A stretch of 41,343 nt of DNA, from NCBI GenBank assembly GCA_003278445.1, contig QCFD01000006.1, positions 1-41,343 of the forward strand. The letters run 5' to 3'. Each line of letters opens with the position of its first letter. The stretch's first letter is position 1. The position numbers were made by a program, and so were the translations under genes. Positions 14,063 to 25,325 of the stretch are shown in pieces. Under the pieces are notes generated by a model, which saw only the letters and a list, made by a program, of their open reading frames with translations, made no database searches and had not been told where the DNA came from. The stretch is from Prochlorococcus sp. AG-363-B05 (GTDB lineage: Bacteria > Cyanobacteriota > Cyanobacteriia > PCC-6307 > Cyanobiaceae).

Positions 14063-17023
14063 ATGAAAGAAATAAAAAAACCAACTTTATTATTGATCGA
14101 TGGACATTCTTTAGCTTTTAGAAGTTTCTATGCTTTTAGCAAAGGTGGAGAAGGTGGGCTTTCGACAAAAGACGGTTTCCCTACAAGTGTTACTTACGGT
14201 TTTTTAAAAAGTCTTCTAGATAATTGCAAGTCAATAGAGCCAAAAGGTATCACAATTGCTTTTGATACTCCCGAACCAACATTTCGTCACAAGGAAGATC
14301 CAAACTACAAAGCGAATAGAGATGTAGCACCAGATATATTTTTTCAGGATTTAGATCAACTTGAGAAGATTCTTAGAGAAAGCCTTAATCTTTCCATCTG
14401 CAAAGCCCCAGGATATGAAGCTGATGATGTATTAGGAACCCTCGCGAATGAAGCCGCTGAAGAAGGTTGGAGCGTGAGAATACTTTCTGGTGATAGAGAC
14501 CTATTCCAATTAGTTGATGACGAAAGAGATATAGCAGTCCTTTACATGGGTGGAGGTCCTTATGCGAAAAGCGGAAGTCCTAAAATTATTGATGAGAATG
14601 GAGTAAAGGAAAAACTCGGAGTAAATCCAAACAAAGTTATTGATCTGAAAGCCTTAACTGGAGACAGCTCAGATAACATTCCAGGAGTCAAAGGAGTTGG
14701 GCCTAAAACAGCAATAAATCTTTTAAAAGAAAACAACGATCTTGATGGAGTTTATAAATCACTCCAAGAGCTTGAGCAAGAAGGAGAAAAAGCCAAACGA
14801 GGATCAATAAAAGGGGCTGTAAGACTAAAACTAAAAGCTGATAAAGATAACGCCTATCTCTCAAGAAAACTTGCGGAAATATTAATTAGTATCCCTATAA
14901 ATCCAAAAACAAACCATAACTTAGAAGGTATTAATGAATCTAAACTAGCTGAAGATCTAGAGAAGCTTGAACTACATAGTTTATTAAGACAAGTTTCAAC
15001 TTTTAAATCTCTATTTTCGAAAGAAGGATTATCTCAAAAAGTGACTAGTCCTTTATCAATAGAAAATAATATAGTGACTAATAAGATTGAGAACAGTGAA
15101 ATAAGTACTCTTAATCAAGATAATATTTTACCTCAGATAGAGCCCAAGATAATAAATGATATAGAAGAACTTAATATTTTCATTGAAAGACTAATGAAAT
15201 ATAAAGATGAGAAAGAACCAATAGCTATTGATACCGAAACAACGAATTTAAATCCCTTTAAAGCTGAACTTGTTGGTTTAGGATTTTGTTTTGGAAAAGA
15301 ATTAAATGATATAGTTTATATTCCTATTGGACATAGAAAAAAAGAAGAAGATTTTTTAGAAAATAATAATATTAATCAATTAAAAATTGAAGAGGTTATC
15401 TATGTACTTCAAAATTGGTTTTCCAGCAAAGAACACCCTAAAACCCTTCAGAATGCAAAATACGATAGACTAATTTTATTAAGACATGGAGTAGTTTTAA
15501 GTGGTGTTATAATAGATACTTTGCTAGCAGATTACGTATTAGATGCAACACTAAAACATAGTTTAGATGAAATCTCATTTAGAGAATTTGGATTCAAGCC
15601 CAAAAGTTTTTCTGATATTGTCAAAAAGGGAGAAGACTTCTCTTATGTGGACATAAAAACTGCAAGTATGTACTGCGGTATGGACGTTTATTTAACAAGA
15701 AAAATAGCAATTATTTATATTAAAAGATTTAAAGATAAGAGTGAAAAATTAATGAATCTACTTACATTAATAGAACAACCGCTTGAGGAAGTACTAGCAG
15801 AAATTGAATCAACCGGAATCATTATTGATACACCTTACTTAAAAGATTTATCATTAGAGTTAACAAAAAAATTAAATACTATTGAGGAAGAAGTTTATAA
15901 AATCTCAGGGGGAGAATTCAACCTTTCTTCACCAAAACAATTAGGTGAATTACTTTTTGAGAATCTAAACTTAAATAGAAAAAAATCTAGAAAAACAAAA
16001 ACAGGCTGGAGTACAGATGCAGGCGTTTTAGAAAGACTCGAATCAGATCATCCAATAATAAAAATGATCATTGATCACCGCACTATAAGTAAATTACTTA
16101 ACACTTATGTAGATGCCTTACCTCAACTTATTGAAAAAGAAACTGGAAGAGTACATACTGATTTCAATCAAGCCGTTACAGCTACGGGGAGATTAAGTAG
16201 CAGTAATCCCAATCTCCAAAATATCCCTATCAGAACTGAATTTAGTAGGAGAATAAGAAAAGCTTTTCTTCCCCAAAAAGGTTGGAAACTTCTAAGTGCA
16301 GATTATTCACAAATTGAACTACGTATACTCACTCATCTTTCAGGTGAAGCAGTACTAAAAAATGCTTACTTAAAAAACGAAGATGTCCACTCTTTAACAG
16401 CAAAAATATTATTTGAAAAAGATGATATTGACGTCGATGAAAGAAGAATAGGAAAAACAATTAATTTCGGAGTTATTTATGGTATGGGAGCTCAAAGGTT
16501 TGCAAGATCAACTGATGTTTCATTAATAGAAGCAAAATATTTTTTAAGTAAATTCAAAGAACGTTATCCAGCAGTTTTTAAATTTTTAGAACATCAAGAA
16601 AGACTTGCCTTAAGCCAAGGATTTGTTGAGACATTGCTTGGGAGAAGACGATATTTCCATTTCAATAAAAATGGGCTTGGAAGACTTCTTGGAACTCCAC
16701 CAAATGAAATTGATTTAAATACCGCTAGAAGAGCAGGTATGGAAGCACAACAATTAAGGGCCGCGGCAAACGCGCCTATTCAAGGCTCAAGTGCAGACAT
16801 AATAAAGCTTGCAATGATTCAATTGCATTCCGCTTTAAGCAAGACTGGACTAGCAGCAAAAATTCTACTTCAAGTACATGATGAACTCGTGCTAGAAGTT
16901 GATCCCAAAGATCTGGAGGAAACAAAACTACTTGTCAAAAACACTATGGAAAATGCTGTAAAACTTAGCATCCCTCTTATAGTTGAAACTGGCGTTGGAG
17001 TAAATTGGATGGAGGCAAAATAG
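14063..17023 (+). CDS. polA: DNA polymerase I
   Basis: This is a 986-residue, three-domain DNA polymerase I used in Okazaki fragment processing and repair. The 5'-3' exonuclease domain (about 1-310) contains LLIDGHSLAFRSFYAF, GYEADDVLGTLA and GDSSDNIPGVKGVGPKTA. A 3'-5' exonuclease domain follows, with IAIDTETTNLNP near 386-397 and its intact Asp/Glu pair, and NAKYDRLILLRHG. The polymerase domain has motif A LSADYSQIELR (about 743-753), motif B RRIGKTINFGVIYG and motif C VHDELVLEV (about 938-946). The proofreading residues are present, unlike in Taq-type enzymes. A charged, Asn-rich linker lies between the first two domains. Confidence 0.98.
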   Translation: MKEIKKPTLLLIDGHSLAFRSFYAFSKGGEGGLSTKDGFPTSVTYGFLKSLLDNCKSIEPKGITIAFDTPEPTFRHKEDPNYKANRDVAPDIFFQDLDQLEKILRESLNLSICKAPGYEADDVLGTLANEAAEEGWSVRILSGDRDLFQLVDDERDIAVLYMGGGPYAKSGSPKIIDENGVKEKLGVNPNKVIDLKALTGDSSDNIPGVKGVGPKTAINLLKENNDLDGVYKSLQELEQEGEKAKRGSIKGAVRLKLKADKDNAYLSRKLAEILISIPINPKTNHNLEGINESKLAEDLEKLELHSLLRQVSTFKSLFSKEGLSQKVTSPLSIENNIVTNKIENSEISTLNQDNILPQIEPKIINDIEELNIFIERLMKYKDEKEPIAIDTETTNLNPFKAELVGLGFCFGKELNDIVYIPIGHRKKEEDFLENNNINQLKIEEVIYVLQNWFSSKEHPKTLQNAKYDRLILLRHGVVLSGVIIDTLLADYVLDATLKHSLDEISFREFGFKPKSFSDIVKKGEDFSYVDIKTASMYCGMDVYLTRKIAIIYIKRFKDKSEKLMNLLTLIEQPLEEVLAEIESTGIIIDTPYLKDLSLELTKKLNTIEEEVYKISGGEFNLSSPKQLGELLFENLNLNRKKSRKTKTGWSTDAGVLERLESDHPIIKMIIDHRTISKLLNTYVDALPQLIEKETGRVHTDFNQAVTATGRLSSSNPNLQNIPIRTEFSRRIRKAFLPQKGWKLLSADYSQIELRILTHLSGEAVLKNAYLKNEDVHSLTAKILFEKDDIDVDERRIGKTINFGVIYGMGAQRFARSTDVSLIEAKYFLSKFKERYPAVFKFLEHQERLALSQGFVETLLGRRRYFHFNKNGLGRLLGTPPNEIDLNTARRAGMEAQQLRAAANAPIQGSSADIIKLAMIQLHSALSKTGLAAKILLQVHDELVLEVDPKDLEETKLLVKNTMENAVKLSIPLIVETGVGVNWMEAK

Positions 17024-17066
17024 TTGCTGACAAATTCAATAATTCCTCACATTTTTATCTAAGAAA

Positions 17067-18569
17067 TTGTCCTTAAAATTCACAAACACCTTATCAAAAA
17101 AGAAAGAGGATTTTATTAGTATAAAACCTAATCAAGTTAAAATATATTGTTGCGGTGTTACTGTTTATGATCTTTGTCATATTGGTCACGCAAGAAGTTA
17201 TCTTAATTGGGATGTATTAAGACGATTTTTAATTTGGAAAGGATTTGAAGTTAAATTTGTGCAGAACTTCACTGATATTGATGACAAAATTATTAATCGA
17301 GCAAAGAAAGAAGGATGTTCTACTGATGAATTAAGTGAAAGAAATATTCATGAATTTCATAAAGATATGGATACGCTTTCAATTCTCAGGCCAAGTAGTA
17401 TGCCAAGAGCAACAAAATGCCTACATCAAATTATTAATTTTATAGAAGAATTAGAAGAAAAGAAAGTAGCTTACTCATCAAATGGTGATGTTTATTTTTC
17501 AGTAGAAAAACATAAAAATTATGGAAAACTTAGTGGTAGAGAAATTGAGAATCAGATAGATAATGCAGCAGGACGTTTAAAAATCAATCAAGAAGAAAGT
17601 AAAAAGAATTCACTTGATTTTGCTCTCTGGAAAAAGTCCAAATCAGGTGAGGTTAGTTACTCCTCTCCTTGGGGGCATGGCAGACCTGGCTGGCATATAG
17701 AGTGTTCAGCCATGGTTAAACAAGAGTTAGGAGAAAGTATTGATATTCACCTTGGTGGATCAGACCTGATATTTCCTCACCATGAGAATGAAATAGCTCA
17801 ATCTGAAGCCTGCAATGGGAAAGAGTTAGCAAAATACTGGCTTCACAATGGAATGGTTAATGTTGGTGGTGAAAAGATGAGTAAATCACTAGGGAATTTT
17901 ACAACCATTAGATCTTTATTAAAGGAAGGTATTTCACCTATGACTTTGAGATTTTTTGTCTTACAAACTAACTATCGAAAGCCCCTTGATTTTACTGAAG
18001 AAGCACTAAAAGCTGCTTCAAAAGGATGGATAAGACTAAATAGCTCTCTTTCTTTTGGTCATATTTATAAAATAAAAGATCAAGATATGAATGAAATCAA
18101 GATAGATAAAGCTATAAAAAAATCTATAAATAGAGAGCTTGATGAAAACTCATTTAAATTATTATCAGATTTTGAAAAATATATGGATGATGATCTAAAT
18201 ACATCTGGAGCTTTATCAATTCTTTTTGAACTATCTCATCCAATTAGGAAGTTTATAAATCTCTTAAAAGAAAAAGATATTAATGAAGTTGACAAAGATA
18301 AATTAAATCAAATTTTTAATAAATGGAAACTACTTTCTGAGTTAGCAGGAGTTCTAGGATTAAAAGTAAGTTTAAAGCAAGACTCTCAAAAAAATAAACT
18401 AGAAATTGACTCTAATAAAATTGAAGAACTTATCAAAAACAGAACCTTAGCAAAAGCTAATAAAGACTTTTTACTAGCTGATAAAATAAGAACTAATTTG
18501 AGAAATATTGGGATTAAATTAATCGATAAACCTGATGGTATAACTGAATGGAAACAAATTTCAGATTAA
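17067..18569 (+). CDS. cysS: Cysteinyl-tRNA synthetase
   Basis: This is a 500-residue class I aminoacyl-tRNA synthetase that charges tRNA-Cys. It has the [19 protein letters not shown] segment with a zinc Cys and the HIGH signature, further zinc ligands in WHIECSAM and [13 protein letters not shown], and KMSKSLGN as the KMSKS loop. The start is TTG at 17067, giving [16 protein letters not shown]; no ATG lies near the conserved N-terminus. It follows polA by 43 nt and is probably cotranscribed. Its stop overlaps the end of the convergent transporter gene by 4 nt. Confidence 0.97.
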   Translation: MSLKFTNTLSKKKEDFISIKPNQVKIYCCGVTVYDLCHIGHARSYLNWDVLRRFLIWKGFEVKFVQNFTDIDDKIINRAKKEGCSTDELSERNIHEFHKDMDTLSILRPSSMPRATKCLHQIINFIEELEEKKVAYSSNGDVYFSVEKHKNYGKLSGREIENQIDNAAGRLKINQEESKKNSLDFALWKKSKSGEVSYSSPWGHGRPGWHIECSAMVKQELGESIDIHLGGSDLIFPHHENEIAQSEACNGKELAKYWLHNGMVNVGGEKMSKSLGNFTTIRSLLKEGISPMTLRFFVLQTNYRKPLDFTEEALKAASKGWIRLNSSLSFGHIYKIKDQDMNEIKIDKAIKKSINRELDENSFKLLSDFEKYMDDDLNTSGALSILFELSHPIRKFINLLKEKDINEVDKDKLNQIFNKWKLLSELAGVLGLKVSLKQDSQKNKLEIDSNKIEELIKNRTLAKANKDFLLADKIRTNLRNIGIKLIDKPDGITEWKQISD

Positions 18570-19891
18570 GCAAATGTTTCTATTGTCGATAACACTGTTA
18601 AATAAAGGCCTATAGCAATAACGGGCGGAGATACCCAGCGAAGCATAAACTTTAGATACCTTCTAACTCTTAAATTTGAATTTGAATTTGAGAGGTCCTC
18701 ATCATAACGACTAGGAACTATCCAACCTAAAAGAATCGAAATTAGTAGACCACCTAATATCAAAAGAGTATTACAAATGGCATCCGACTTACCTAAGAAG
18801 TCGGTAGAAATAGCTGAAGGAATTCCAATTAGGAAAATTAAAAGAGTTGAAATCCAAACTGATTTCTTTCTGCTCCAATTCAACCTATCCATAAAAGAGG
18901 ATACAGGTACTTCTAACAAGGAAACAGAAGAAGTAATTGCAGCTATAAAAGCCAATCCAAAGAAAACAGCTGCGATCAATCTCCCAAATAATCCAAGATT
19001 TGCAAAACCAGTTGGGAGAGCAATAAATAATGTCCCGACAGTTGACTCACTTACAACATCTTTTAAGCCAAAACTCATAACGACTGGAAATGTAATTAAT
19101 CCAGCTAATAAGCCCACAGCAGTATCCAAAGATGCAACTCTTAAAGCTTCTTTCGGAAGATGATTTTTACGATTTAAATATGAAGAATAAGCTACCATGA
19201 TCCCTATACCCAAACTCAAAGAAAAGAAAGCCTGTTTAAATGCATTACTAATTGTATTTTTATCAAAAAGTTGAGATGAATCCCATTTAAGCAAGAATGA
19301 AGTATATCCTTCCCATGCACCAGATAAAGTTGCAGCCCATATAGCTAATATTAAAAGCAATCCAAATAAAAATGGCATAGCCCATTTAGTTAGTTTTTCT
19401 ATGCCGCTACGAACACCTGCAATAACAACCAAAGCTGTTAATAATAAGCTTATTATTTGACCGACAAAAACACTATTACCACTACTAATTTTACCAAAGA
19501 ATTCTCCAGCTTCATTCATATCGGAGGGTAAGCCGATTAACAAAGAATGGAAGAAAGTATCAATTGTCCATCCCATAATCACTGCGTAATACGAGAGGAT
19601 CCCACAAGAAGCTATTGCAAACAACCAGCCTAAAGGTTTCCAATTTTCTCCAGCAGCTTTAATTGGAGCAAGGAAAGGACTACTTGCAGTGCTTCTTCCT
19701 AAGACCATTTCTGCGACCAAGACAGGAAGACAAACCACTAAAACGATAAGGACATAAAGGATAAGAAACGCAAGCCCGCCTCCTTGAGAAGACCTATAAG
19801 CGAAGCCCCAAAGGTTTCCGAGGCCTACTGCGCTGCCAGCCGCGGCAAGTGCAAATCCCAGTCCTGATCTCCATTGTTCCCTTTCTTTCAT
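18566..19891 (-). CDS. Sodium-dependent transporter, NSS/SNF family
   Basis: This 441-residue integral membrane protein belongs to the neurotransmitter:sodium symporter family, like LeuT and MhsT. The first helix carries the sodium and substrate-site signature [20 protein letters not shown], followed by [15 protein letters not shown]. About eleven hydrophobic segments are visible, including [19 protein letters not shown] (helix 6-7 region), typical of the shorter bacterial members. The likely substrate is an amino acid, but which one cannot be told. It is convergent with cysS and divergent from dxr. Confidence 0.93.
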   Translation of the reverse strand: MKEREQWRSGLGFALAAAGSAVGLGNLWGFAYRSSQGGGLAFLILYVLIVLVVCLPVLVAEMVLGRSTASSPFLAPIKAAGENWKPLGWLFAIASCGILSYYAVIMGWTIDTFFHSLLIGLPSDMNEAGEFFGKISSGNSVFVGQIISLLLTALVVIAGVRSGIEKLTKWAMPFLFGLLLILAIWAATLSGAWEGYTSFLLKWDSSQLFDKNTISNAFKQAFFSLSLGIGIMVAYSSYLNRKNHLPKEALRVASLDTAVGLLAGLITFPVVMSFGLKDVVSESTVGTLFIALPTGFANLGLFGRLIAAVFFGLAFIAAITSSVSLLEVPVSSFMDRLNWSRKKSVWISTLLIFLIGIPSAISTDFLGKSDAICNTLLILGGLLISILLGWIVPSRYDEDLSNSNSNLRVRRYLKFMLRWVSPPVIAIGLYLTVLSTIETFA

Positions 19892-19983
19892 AATAAATCT
19901 CTATTAAAATCCAGAAGATACTGGTTAATACATAACTGGGTTATACCTTTAAATGGGAGACTGGTCATACTTGCCTTCACAAT

Positions 19984-21228
19984 GTGAAAGCCATAAGCGT
20001 TTTAGGCTCAACAGGATCAATAGGGACTCAAACCCTTCAAATCGCAGAAGAGTTTCCTAATCAATTCAAAATTGTTGCATTAACTGCTGGAAGAAACCTT
20101 GATTTACTAATCAAACAAATTCAAGTACATCAACCTGAAGTTGTTTCACTAGCAGATGAATCGCTGCTACCAGAACTAACTACAAGAGTACATAATCTCA
20201 CTGAAGATAAAAAAATCATCAAAAAGCCTTTATTAATGGCAGGAACCGAAGGTCTTAATCATGCAGCAGCATGGGCAAGTGCAGATCTTGTCGTAACTGG
20301 AATAGTTGGTTGCGCTGGTCTTTTGCCAACACTTTCAGCTATTGAAGCTGGGAAGGACCTAGCGCTAGCCAATAAAGAGACTCTTATCGCAGCAGGACCA
20401 GTTGTCATTCCAGCTTTAAAAAAAAGTGGAAGTAGACTCTTACCAGCAGATTCTGAACACTCAGCGATATTTCAATGTCTCCAAGGGACGCCATGGGCTG
20501 ACAATGCAAGGCTCTCAACTGGAGTGCCTACTCCTGGATTTAAATCCATACAATTAACTGCATCAGGTGGAGCTTTTAGAGATTGGAAAGCAGAAGATTT
20601 AGCTAAAGCAACTGTCAAGGATGCAACTAGCCATCCGAATTGGAGCATGGGAAAGAAAATAACTGTAGATTCTGCAACCCTTATGAATAAGGGACTCGAG
20701 GTAATTGAAGCGCATTATCTTTTCGGTCTTTCATATGATCAAATCGAAATCATTATCCATCCACAAAGCATCATTCATTCGATGGTTGAATTGAATGATT
20801 CATCAGTTTTAGCTCAATTGGGATGGCCAGATATGAAGCTTCCTATTTTATATTGCTTAAGTTGGCCTGCTCGACTTGAAACGCCATGGCCAAAATTAAA
20901 GCTTACTGAAGTAGGTAGTTTAACTTTTAAGGAGCCAGATACTAAAAAATATCCATGCATGGAACTTGCTTACAGCGCAGGCAGATTAGGAGGCACAATG
21001 CCAGCAGTGCTTAATGCCGCTAATGAAAAAGTAGTAGAGCTATTTCTAGAAGAAAGATTTAAATTTATAGATATTCCAAAAGTAATTGAGGCTATTTGTG
21101 AGAAACATAAATGTGACCTTAATCTAAATCCAAGCCTCAATGAAATTCTTGCAATTGACAGCTGGGCAAGAAAAGAAGTTTTAGATTATTCAGAAAAAAA
21201 TATTACAAAAATTTTTATTTCAGATTAG
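19984..21228 (+). CDS. dxr: 1-deoxy-D-xylulose 5-phosphate reductoisomerase
   Basis: This 414-residue enzyme catalyses the second step of the MEP isoprenoid pathway, making 2-C-methyl-D-erythritol 4-phosphate from DXP with NADPH. It shows the nucleotide motif [11 protein letters not shown] at residues 7-17, [12 protein letters not shown], the metal-binding [16 protein letters not shown], the substrate-loop ASGGAFRDW, and [20 protein letters not shown] with the conserved flexible-loop Trp. The start is GTG at 19984, directly at the conserved N-terminus ([12 protein letters not shown]). In cyanobacteria the product feeds carotenoids and the phytyl tail of chlorophyll. It converges on the YheT-like hydrolase gene with a 4-nt overlap. 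Confidence 0.97.
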   Translation: MKAISVLGSTGSIGTQTLQIAEEFPNQFKIVALTAGRNLDLLIKQIQVHQPEVVSLADESLLPELTTRVHNLTEDKKIIKKPLLMAGTEGLNHAAAWASADLVVTGIVGCAGLLPTLSAIEAGKDLALANKETLIAAGPVVIPALKKSGSRLLPADSEHSAIFQCLQGTPWADNARLSTGVPTPGFKSIQLTASGGAFRDWKAEDLAKATVKDATSHPNWSMGKKITVDSATLMNKGLEVIEAHYLFGLSYDQIEIIIHPQSIIHSMVELNDSSVLAQLGWPDMKLPILYCLSWPARLETPWPKLKLTEVGSLTFKEPDTKKYPCMELAYSAGRLGGTMPAVLNAANEKVVELFLEERFKFIDIPKVIEAICEKHKCDLNLNPSLNEILAIDSWARKEVLDYSEKNITKIFISD

Positions 21229-22328
21229 ATAGTTTTAAATGATAAAAACCATTTAATAACAACTTGATCCCCCCAGCATCCTTCAACTCCATGAAATCCA
21301 TTGTGTCCACCTTTCTCAGTAAAAATAAATTTATTAGATTTTTGATTATTAGAAAATTTCATTTTTCCCTTTAGTTTTTCAGCAGCCCGAAAAGGCACCC
21401 AAGGATCATCTTTAGATTGAATAAATAATGTTTTAGGAATAGGTTTTTCATTTTTCATAAGCGAGTAGAAGGGAGAGGCTTTTGCATAATATTCCTCAAC
21501 ATTTTCATATCCCCATCTTGGAGCAGTTATTAAGTTATCAAAAGATCTAATATTATTTATTTCTCTTTTTTTATATTTATTTCTTACTAATACATTTTTT
21601 TCTCTTTCTTCTATCCCAAAAGGGTCTTCTAAAGTTTGCCTAATCAAGCGATTTAGCAACCATTTTTGATAAATGAAATTTCTCGCTCTTTCAATAGAAG
21701 AACTGCATTCATTTAAATCCAAAGGACTACTAATACATACCAATCCATCTAATAAAGTCTCATCACTCATGCAAGCATTTAAAAGAATAGTTCCACCCAA
21801 AGAGATCCCGGCTCCAAAAAGAGGAATATTTTTTGAAGATTGATAGTCATCAGTTAATTGATATGAAATCTCTCTTGCTCGTCTTAATACAGGAATCAAA
21901 TCACTGTTGCATTCAGCAGCATAGGTACCATCAACAAATTCCCTACAAGGATCTGAACCTCTCAGATTAAGTTTCAAAACAGCAAAGTTTGATTGCACCA
22001 AAGCATTCGCCATTCTGGTCAAGCCTCTTCTGCGAGTAGAACCACCAAGTCCATGCAGAAGTAGAACTAAACCATTTATCCGCAAGGAACTTGATGGTTT
22101 ATCCAAATAGGCAACTAATGATCCTCCTCCTGTTTTTCTACTTTTAAGAGGTGGAACAGTTATACGAATTTCTGATGTGTTGACATCAGGCAATTCATCT
22201 GAAGCAAATGTATCTCTTAGTGTCTGAAGGTCAGGACCAATCCAGGGGATTCGCTCTTTAAAAGGGCTTATTCCTAAATCTGAAAGTAAATCTTCTCTTT
22301 TAAAATTATCCTTTACTCCCAACTCCAA
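21225..22328 (-). CDS. YheT-family alpha/beta hydrolase
   Basis: This is a 367-residue alpha/beta-fold hydrolase of the YheT group. It has [18 protein letters not shown], the NLRGSDPC segment with the oxyanion region, the nucleophile elbow GAGISLGGT with Ser in GxSxG, an acid residue in [12 protein letters not shown], and the final His in [10 protein letters not shown]. No signal peptide is seen, so it is cytoplasmic. The substrate is unknown for this family. The gene starts inside the last codons of pntB (23-nt overlap), so it is probably the last gene of the pnt operon. Confidence 0.9.
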   Translation of the reverse strand: MELGVKDNFKREDLLSDLGISPFKERIPWIGPDLQTLRDTFASDELPDVNTSEIRITVPPLKSRKTGGGSLVAYLDKPSSSLRINGLVLLLHGLGGSTRRRGLTRMANALVQSNFAVLKLNLRGSDPCREFVDGTYAAECNSDLIPVLRRAREISYQLTDDYQSSKNIPLFGAGISLGGTILLNACMSDETLLDGLVCISSPLDLNECSSSIERARNFIYQKWLLNRLIRQTLEDPFGIEEREKNVLVRNKYKKREINNIRSFDNLITAPRWGYENVEEYYAKASPFYSLMKNEKPIPKTLFIQSKDDPWVPFRAAEKLKGKMKFSNNQKSNKFIFTEKGGHNGFHGVEGCWGDQVVIKWFLSFKTI

Positions 22329-23745
22329 GCTCCTTTAATTCCAATAAAAGATCTCCAAGAACCTTTTTTGCATCTCCAAAAACCATAGAAGTATTTTGCA
22401 AATCAAAAAGATCATTTTTTATTCCTGAATATCCAGCATTCATTCCTCTCTTAACAACAAATACGGTTCTAGCTTCTTGAACATCTAAAACTGGCATTCC
22501 ATACAAAGGTGAAGTCTGATCATTCTTGGCCTGAGGGTTAACAACATCATTCGCTCCTAAAACTAATACAACATCCGTCGCAGGAAATTCAGGATTAATT
22601 ACATCCATTTCTTTTAATTGCTCATAAGGAACATCTGCTTCAGCTAACAGAACATTCATATGACCAGGCATTCTTCCTGCAACTGGGTGAATAGCATATG
22701 TGACTTCAATGTCGGCATTTTCTAAAACTCTGGTGACCTCTCTTAGCGTGTGCTGAGCCTGAGCTACAGCAAGACCATAACCTGGAACAATTATGACTCT
22801 CTCTGCAGCCTCAAGAGTGAGTGCACATTCTTCTGGACTGCAACTAGTTATATTTGTATACTCTCCCCCTCCACCTCCTGAAGCAACAGAACTAGCTCCA
22901 AGAGCACCACCAAACAATACAGAAACTAAAGATCTATTCATGCCATCGCACATCACTTGAGTAAGTATCAATCCAGCAGCTCCAACCATTGCACCGGCGA
23001 CAATCAATAGTTGGCTACCAACAACAAATCCTGCCGCTGCTGCTGCAACTCCTGAGTAGCTATTTAGCAAGGATATAACTACCGGCATATCGGCTCCACC
23101 AATAGGAAGAGTCACTCCAATACCCAGCAAAGATGAAGCAACTACAATAAGAATGAGACCATTTTGTCCATCGATTGAAAGATAAATTCCACCTATCAAA
23201 GCAATAACTGCACAAAGAATATTAAAGAAATGCCTAGCTTTGCTTTGGGTCCAAGAAGGGGTAGACAGCCAACCTTGAAGCTTGGCCATTGCAACCATTG
23301 ATCCAGAAAATGTAATGGCTCCAACAAAAAGTGAAACGACTATTGAGAAATTTCTAACAAGTTCAATGACTACACTATTCTGTCCTTCTGCAGGTGGGAA
23401 CAAAGCTACACCAAGTGCCACCAATAGCGATGACATCCCTCCACAACCGTTAAACAAAGCTACTATCTCAGGCATCGCAGTCATTGGGACCCTTTTAGCA
23501 GTTAAGGCGCCTAAAAGGCCCCCGATCAAAGTTCCACAAATTATCCAAATCCAAGAGTTAATAGAAATACCTATGGTTCCCTGAGAGTGAAGCAAAACTC
23601 CAAAAGCAGCCAATATCATTGCAATGGAGGCAAGCCTATTTGCCTCTCTTGCTGATCTAACTTTTGAGAGGCCTTTAATACCTAAAGCAAGCAATAAAAC
23701 TGCCAGTAGATCAATAGCAAACTTAACGGGAGCAATAAAAGTCAT
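22306..23745 (-). CDS. pntB: NAD(P) transhydrogenase beta subunit
   Basis: This 479-residue proton-pumping transhydrogenase subunit has about nine membrane helices in its first 280 residues and a C-terminal NADP(H)-binding domain III (VIIVPGYGLAVAQAQH near 319-334, then HPVAGRMPGHMNVLLAEADV and LGANDVVNPQA). It transfers hydride between NAD(H) and NADP(H), coupled to proton movement across the membrane. It is cotranscribed with pntA2 and pntA1, which lie just upstream on the same strand. The gap to pntA2 is 11 nt. Confidence 0.97.
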   Translation of the reverse strand: MTFIAPVKFAIDLLAVLLLALGIKGLSKVRSAREANRLASIAMILAAFGVLLHSQGTIGISINSWIWIICGTLIGGLLGALTAKRVPMTAMPEIVALFNGCGGMSSLLVALGVALFPPAEGQNSVVIELVRNFSIVVSLFVGAITFSGSMVAMAKLQGWLSTPSWTQSKARHFFNILCAVIALIGGIYLSIDGQNGLILIVVASSLLGIGVTLPIGGADMPVVISLLNSYSGVAAAAAGFVVGSQLLIVAGAMVGAAGLILTQVMCDGMNRSLVSVLFGGALGASSVASGGGGGEYTNITSCSPEECALTLEAAERVIIVPGYGLAVAQAQHTLREVTRVLENADIEVTYAIHPVAGRMPGHMNVLLAEADVPYEQLKEMDVINPEFPATDVVLVLGANDVVNPQAKNDQTSPLYGMPVLDVQEARTVFVVKRGMNAGYSGIKNDLFDLQNTSMVFGDAKKVLGDLLLELKELGVGSKG

Positions 23746-23756
23746 AAGAGATAATC

Positions 23757-24050
23757 CTATTTACGAGTTTTTTTACGACTAAACATTGCAAGCATCCTGT
23801 CTGTAACAAGGAAGCCGCCAATCACATTAAACAAAGCAAATCCAAGAGATATTGATCCAATTATTAGCAAAGGTAAATTGTCTCCAGATTTTATTATCAA
23901 TGTTAAAGCGGCAAGCATCGTGATGCCTGAAATTGCATTGGCCCCACTCATTAGTGGAGTGTGCAAAGTTGGTGGGACCTTACCTATGAGCTCCAACCCC
24001 AAAAGGCTTCCAAGGAGAAGCACCCAAAGAGCTTCACTAAAAAAACTCAT
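23757..24050 (-). CDS. pntA2: NAD(P) transhydrogenase alpha subunit, membrane part
   Basis: This 97-residue protein corresponds to the membrane (domain II) part at the C-terminus of E. coli PntA, encoded separately here as in many alphaproteobacteria and cyanobacteria. It has three hydrophobic segments (ALWVLLLGSLLGLELIG, ISGITMLAALTLII and LPLLIIGSISLGFALFNVIGG), with HTPLMSGANAISGI between them, and a basic tail. It overlaps the end of pntA1 by 4 nt, showing translational coupling. Confidence 0.94.
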   Translation of the reverse strand: MSFFSEALWVLLLGSLLGLELIGKVPPTLHTPLMSGANAISGITMLAALTLIIKSGDNLPLLIIGSISLGFALFNVIGGFLVTDRMLAMFSRKKTRK

Positions 24051-25192
24051 GATCTAGTTCCTCCATTCTCAATAATCTCTGATTTGAGTATTACTCCATC
24101 CTTACTAATCAAAGAACCAGCAATAAGCTCATCATCGTTATCAATTAAAAACTTACCCTGTTTAAACATTGGTTGAAGAAGAGACAATAAATTTCTTGAA
24201 TATAATGAACTGGCATGATTCGGTATTGAACAAGGCAAATTAGAAGCACCAACAATCTTGACCCCTTTTCTAACAATAGTTTCTCCTGGTCTTGAACATT
24301 CACAATTACCACCACTAAGCACAGCAAGATCAACCACTACCGAACCAGGACGCATATCATCCAACATATTCTCATCAATAAGCTTGGGAGCTTTTTTACC
24401 AGGCACCTGAGCAGTACAAATTGCTACGTCAGCTTCAGATAACTGTTTTGCTAATTCTTTTCTTTGTTCAATAAGAAATTCATCAGAAACTTGTTTTGCA
24501 TACCCTCCAGACTCTGATGGGGTTTCAGTAATCTTTGGAAGATCAATAAATCTTGCTCCTAGTGATTCAATTTGCTCTTTTACAGCCTCTCGAATATCAC
24601 TCACATAAACAACAGCCCCTAATCTTTTAGCTGTTGCTATTGCTTGCAGCCCTGCGACTCCTGCACCTAAAACAACAACTTTTGAAGGTTGAATAGTACC
24701 AGCAGCTGTCATTAACATTGGGAAATATCTATCTAAAGCACTAGCAGCTAAAAGTACAGATTTATATCCAGCTATACTTGCCTGAGAAGACAAAGCATCT
24801 GAAGATTGAGCTCTACTAATTCGAGGAAGTAACTCCAATGATATTGCCGAAATTTTATGGGATTTTAATATCTCCGATAATGATTTATTTCCATAAGGAT
24901 CCAACAAACCAACAAGGCAACAGCCTGATTTTAAATTTGAAAGAAATTTTTCATTAGGGCACTGAACGCACAAAACAATATCAACAATTTTTTTTACTTC
25001 ATTAGTTTCTTTTTCAACTAATTCAGCACCAACAGTTAAATAGTCATTATCTAAAAAACCTGCAGCCTCTCCTGCACCTTTTTCAAGAAATACTTTACAA
25101 CCCAAGTCCAAAAACTTTTTAACAGTTTCTGGAGTAGCTGAAACGCGCGTTTCTCCTAAAGCTGATTCGAAAGGAATTAAGAAACTAACCAA
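24047..25192 (-). CDS. pntA1: NAD(P) transhydrogenase alpha subunit, NAD-binding part
   Basis: This is the NAD(H)-binding domain I subunit, 381 residues from the chosen start. It shows ALGETRVSATPETVKK near the N-terminus, the NAD motif VVLGAGVAGLQAIATAKRLGA, and the CTAQVPGKKAPKLI and VVDLAVLSGGNCE segments typical of PntA/alanine dehydrogenase-like folds. The frame stays open to TTG 25216, but TTG 25192 gives MVSFLIPFESALGETRVS, which fits the usual distance of about 12 residues before ETRV; an AGGA lies upstream of it. It is first in the pnt operon. Confidence 0.94.
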   Translation of the reverse strand: MVSFLIPFESALGETRVSATPETVKKFLDLGCKVFLEKGAGEAAGFLDNDYLTVGAELVEKETNEVKKIVDIVLCVQCPNEKFLSNLKSGCCLVGLLDPYGNKSLSEILKSHKISAISLELLPRISRAQSSDALSSQASIAGYKSVLLAASALDRYFPMLMTAAGTIQPSKVVVLGAGVAGLQAIATAKRLGAVVYVSDIREAVKEQIESLGARFIDLPKITETPSESGGYAKQVSDEFLIEQRKELAKQLSEADVAICTAQVPGKKAPKLIDENMLDDMRPGSVVVDLAVLSGGNCECSRPGETIVRKGVKIVGASNLPCSIPNHASSLYSRNLLSLLQPMFKQGKFLIDNDDELIAGSLISKDGVILKSEIIENGGTRS

Positions 25193-25325
25193 AGTAAAAA
25201 AAATTATCCTACTCAAGGTTAGAAGAGTAAACGTTTGAATACCAGCATTTTTAGTTAAGAAAGGTTTTCCTAATAGTTTTTCTTGGCTATGAAGGAAATG
25301 AGAAAATGTTATCGATCAAGAAAAA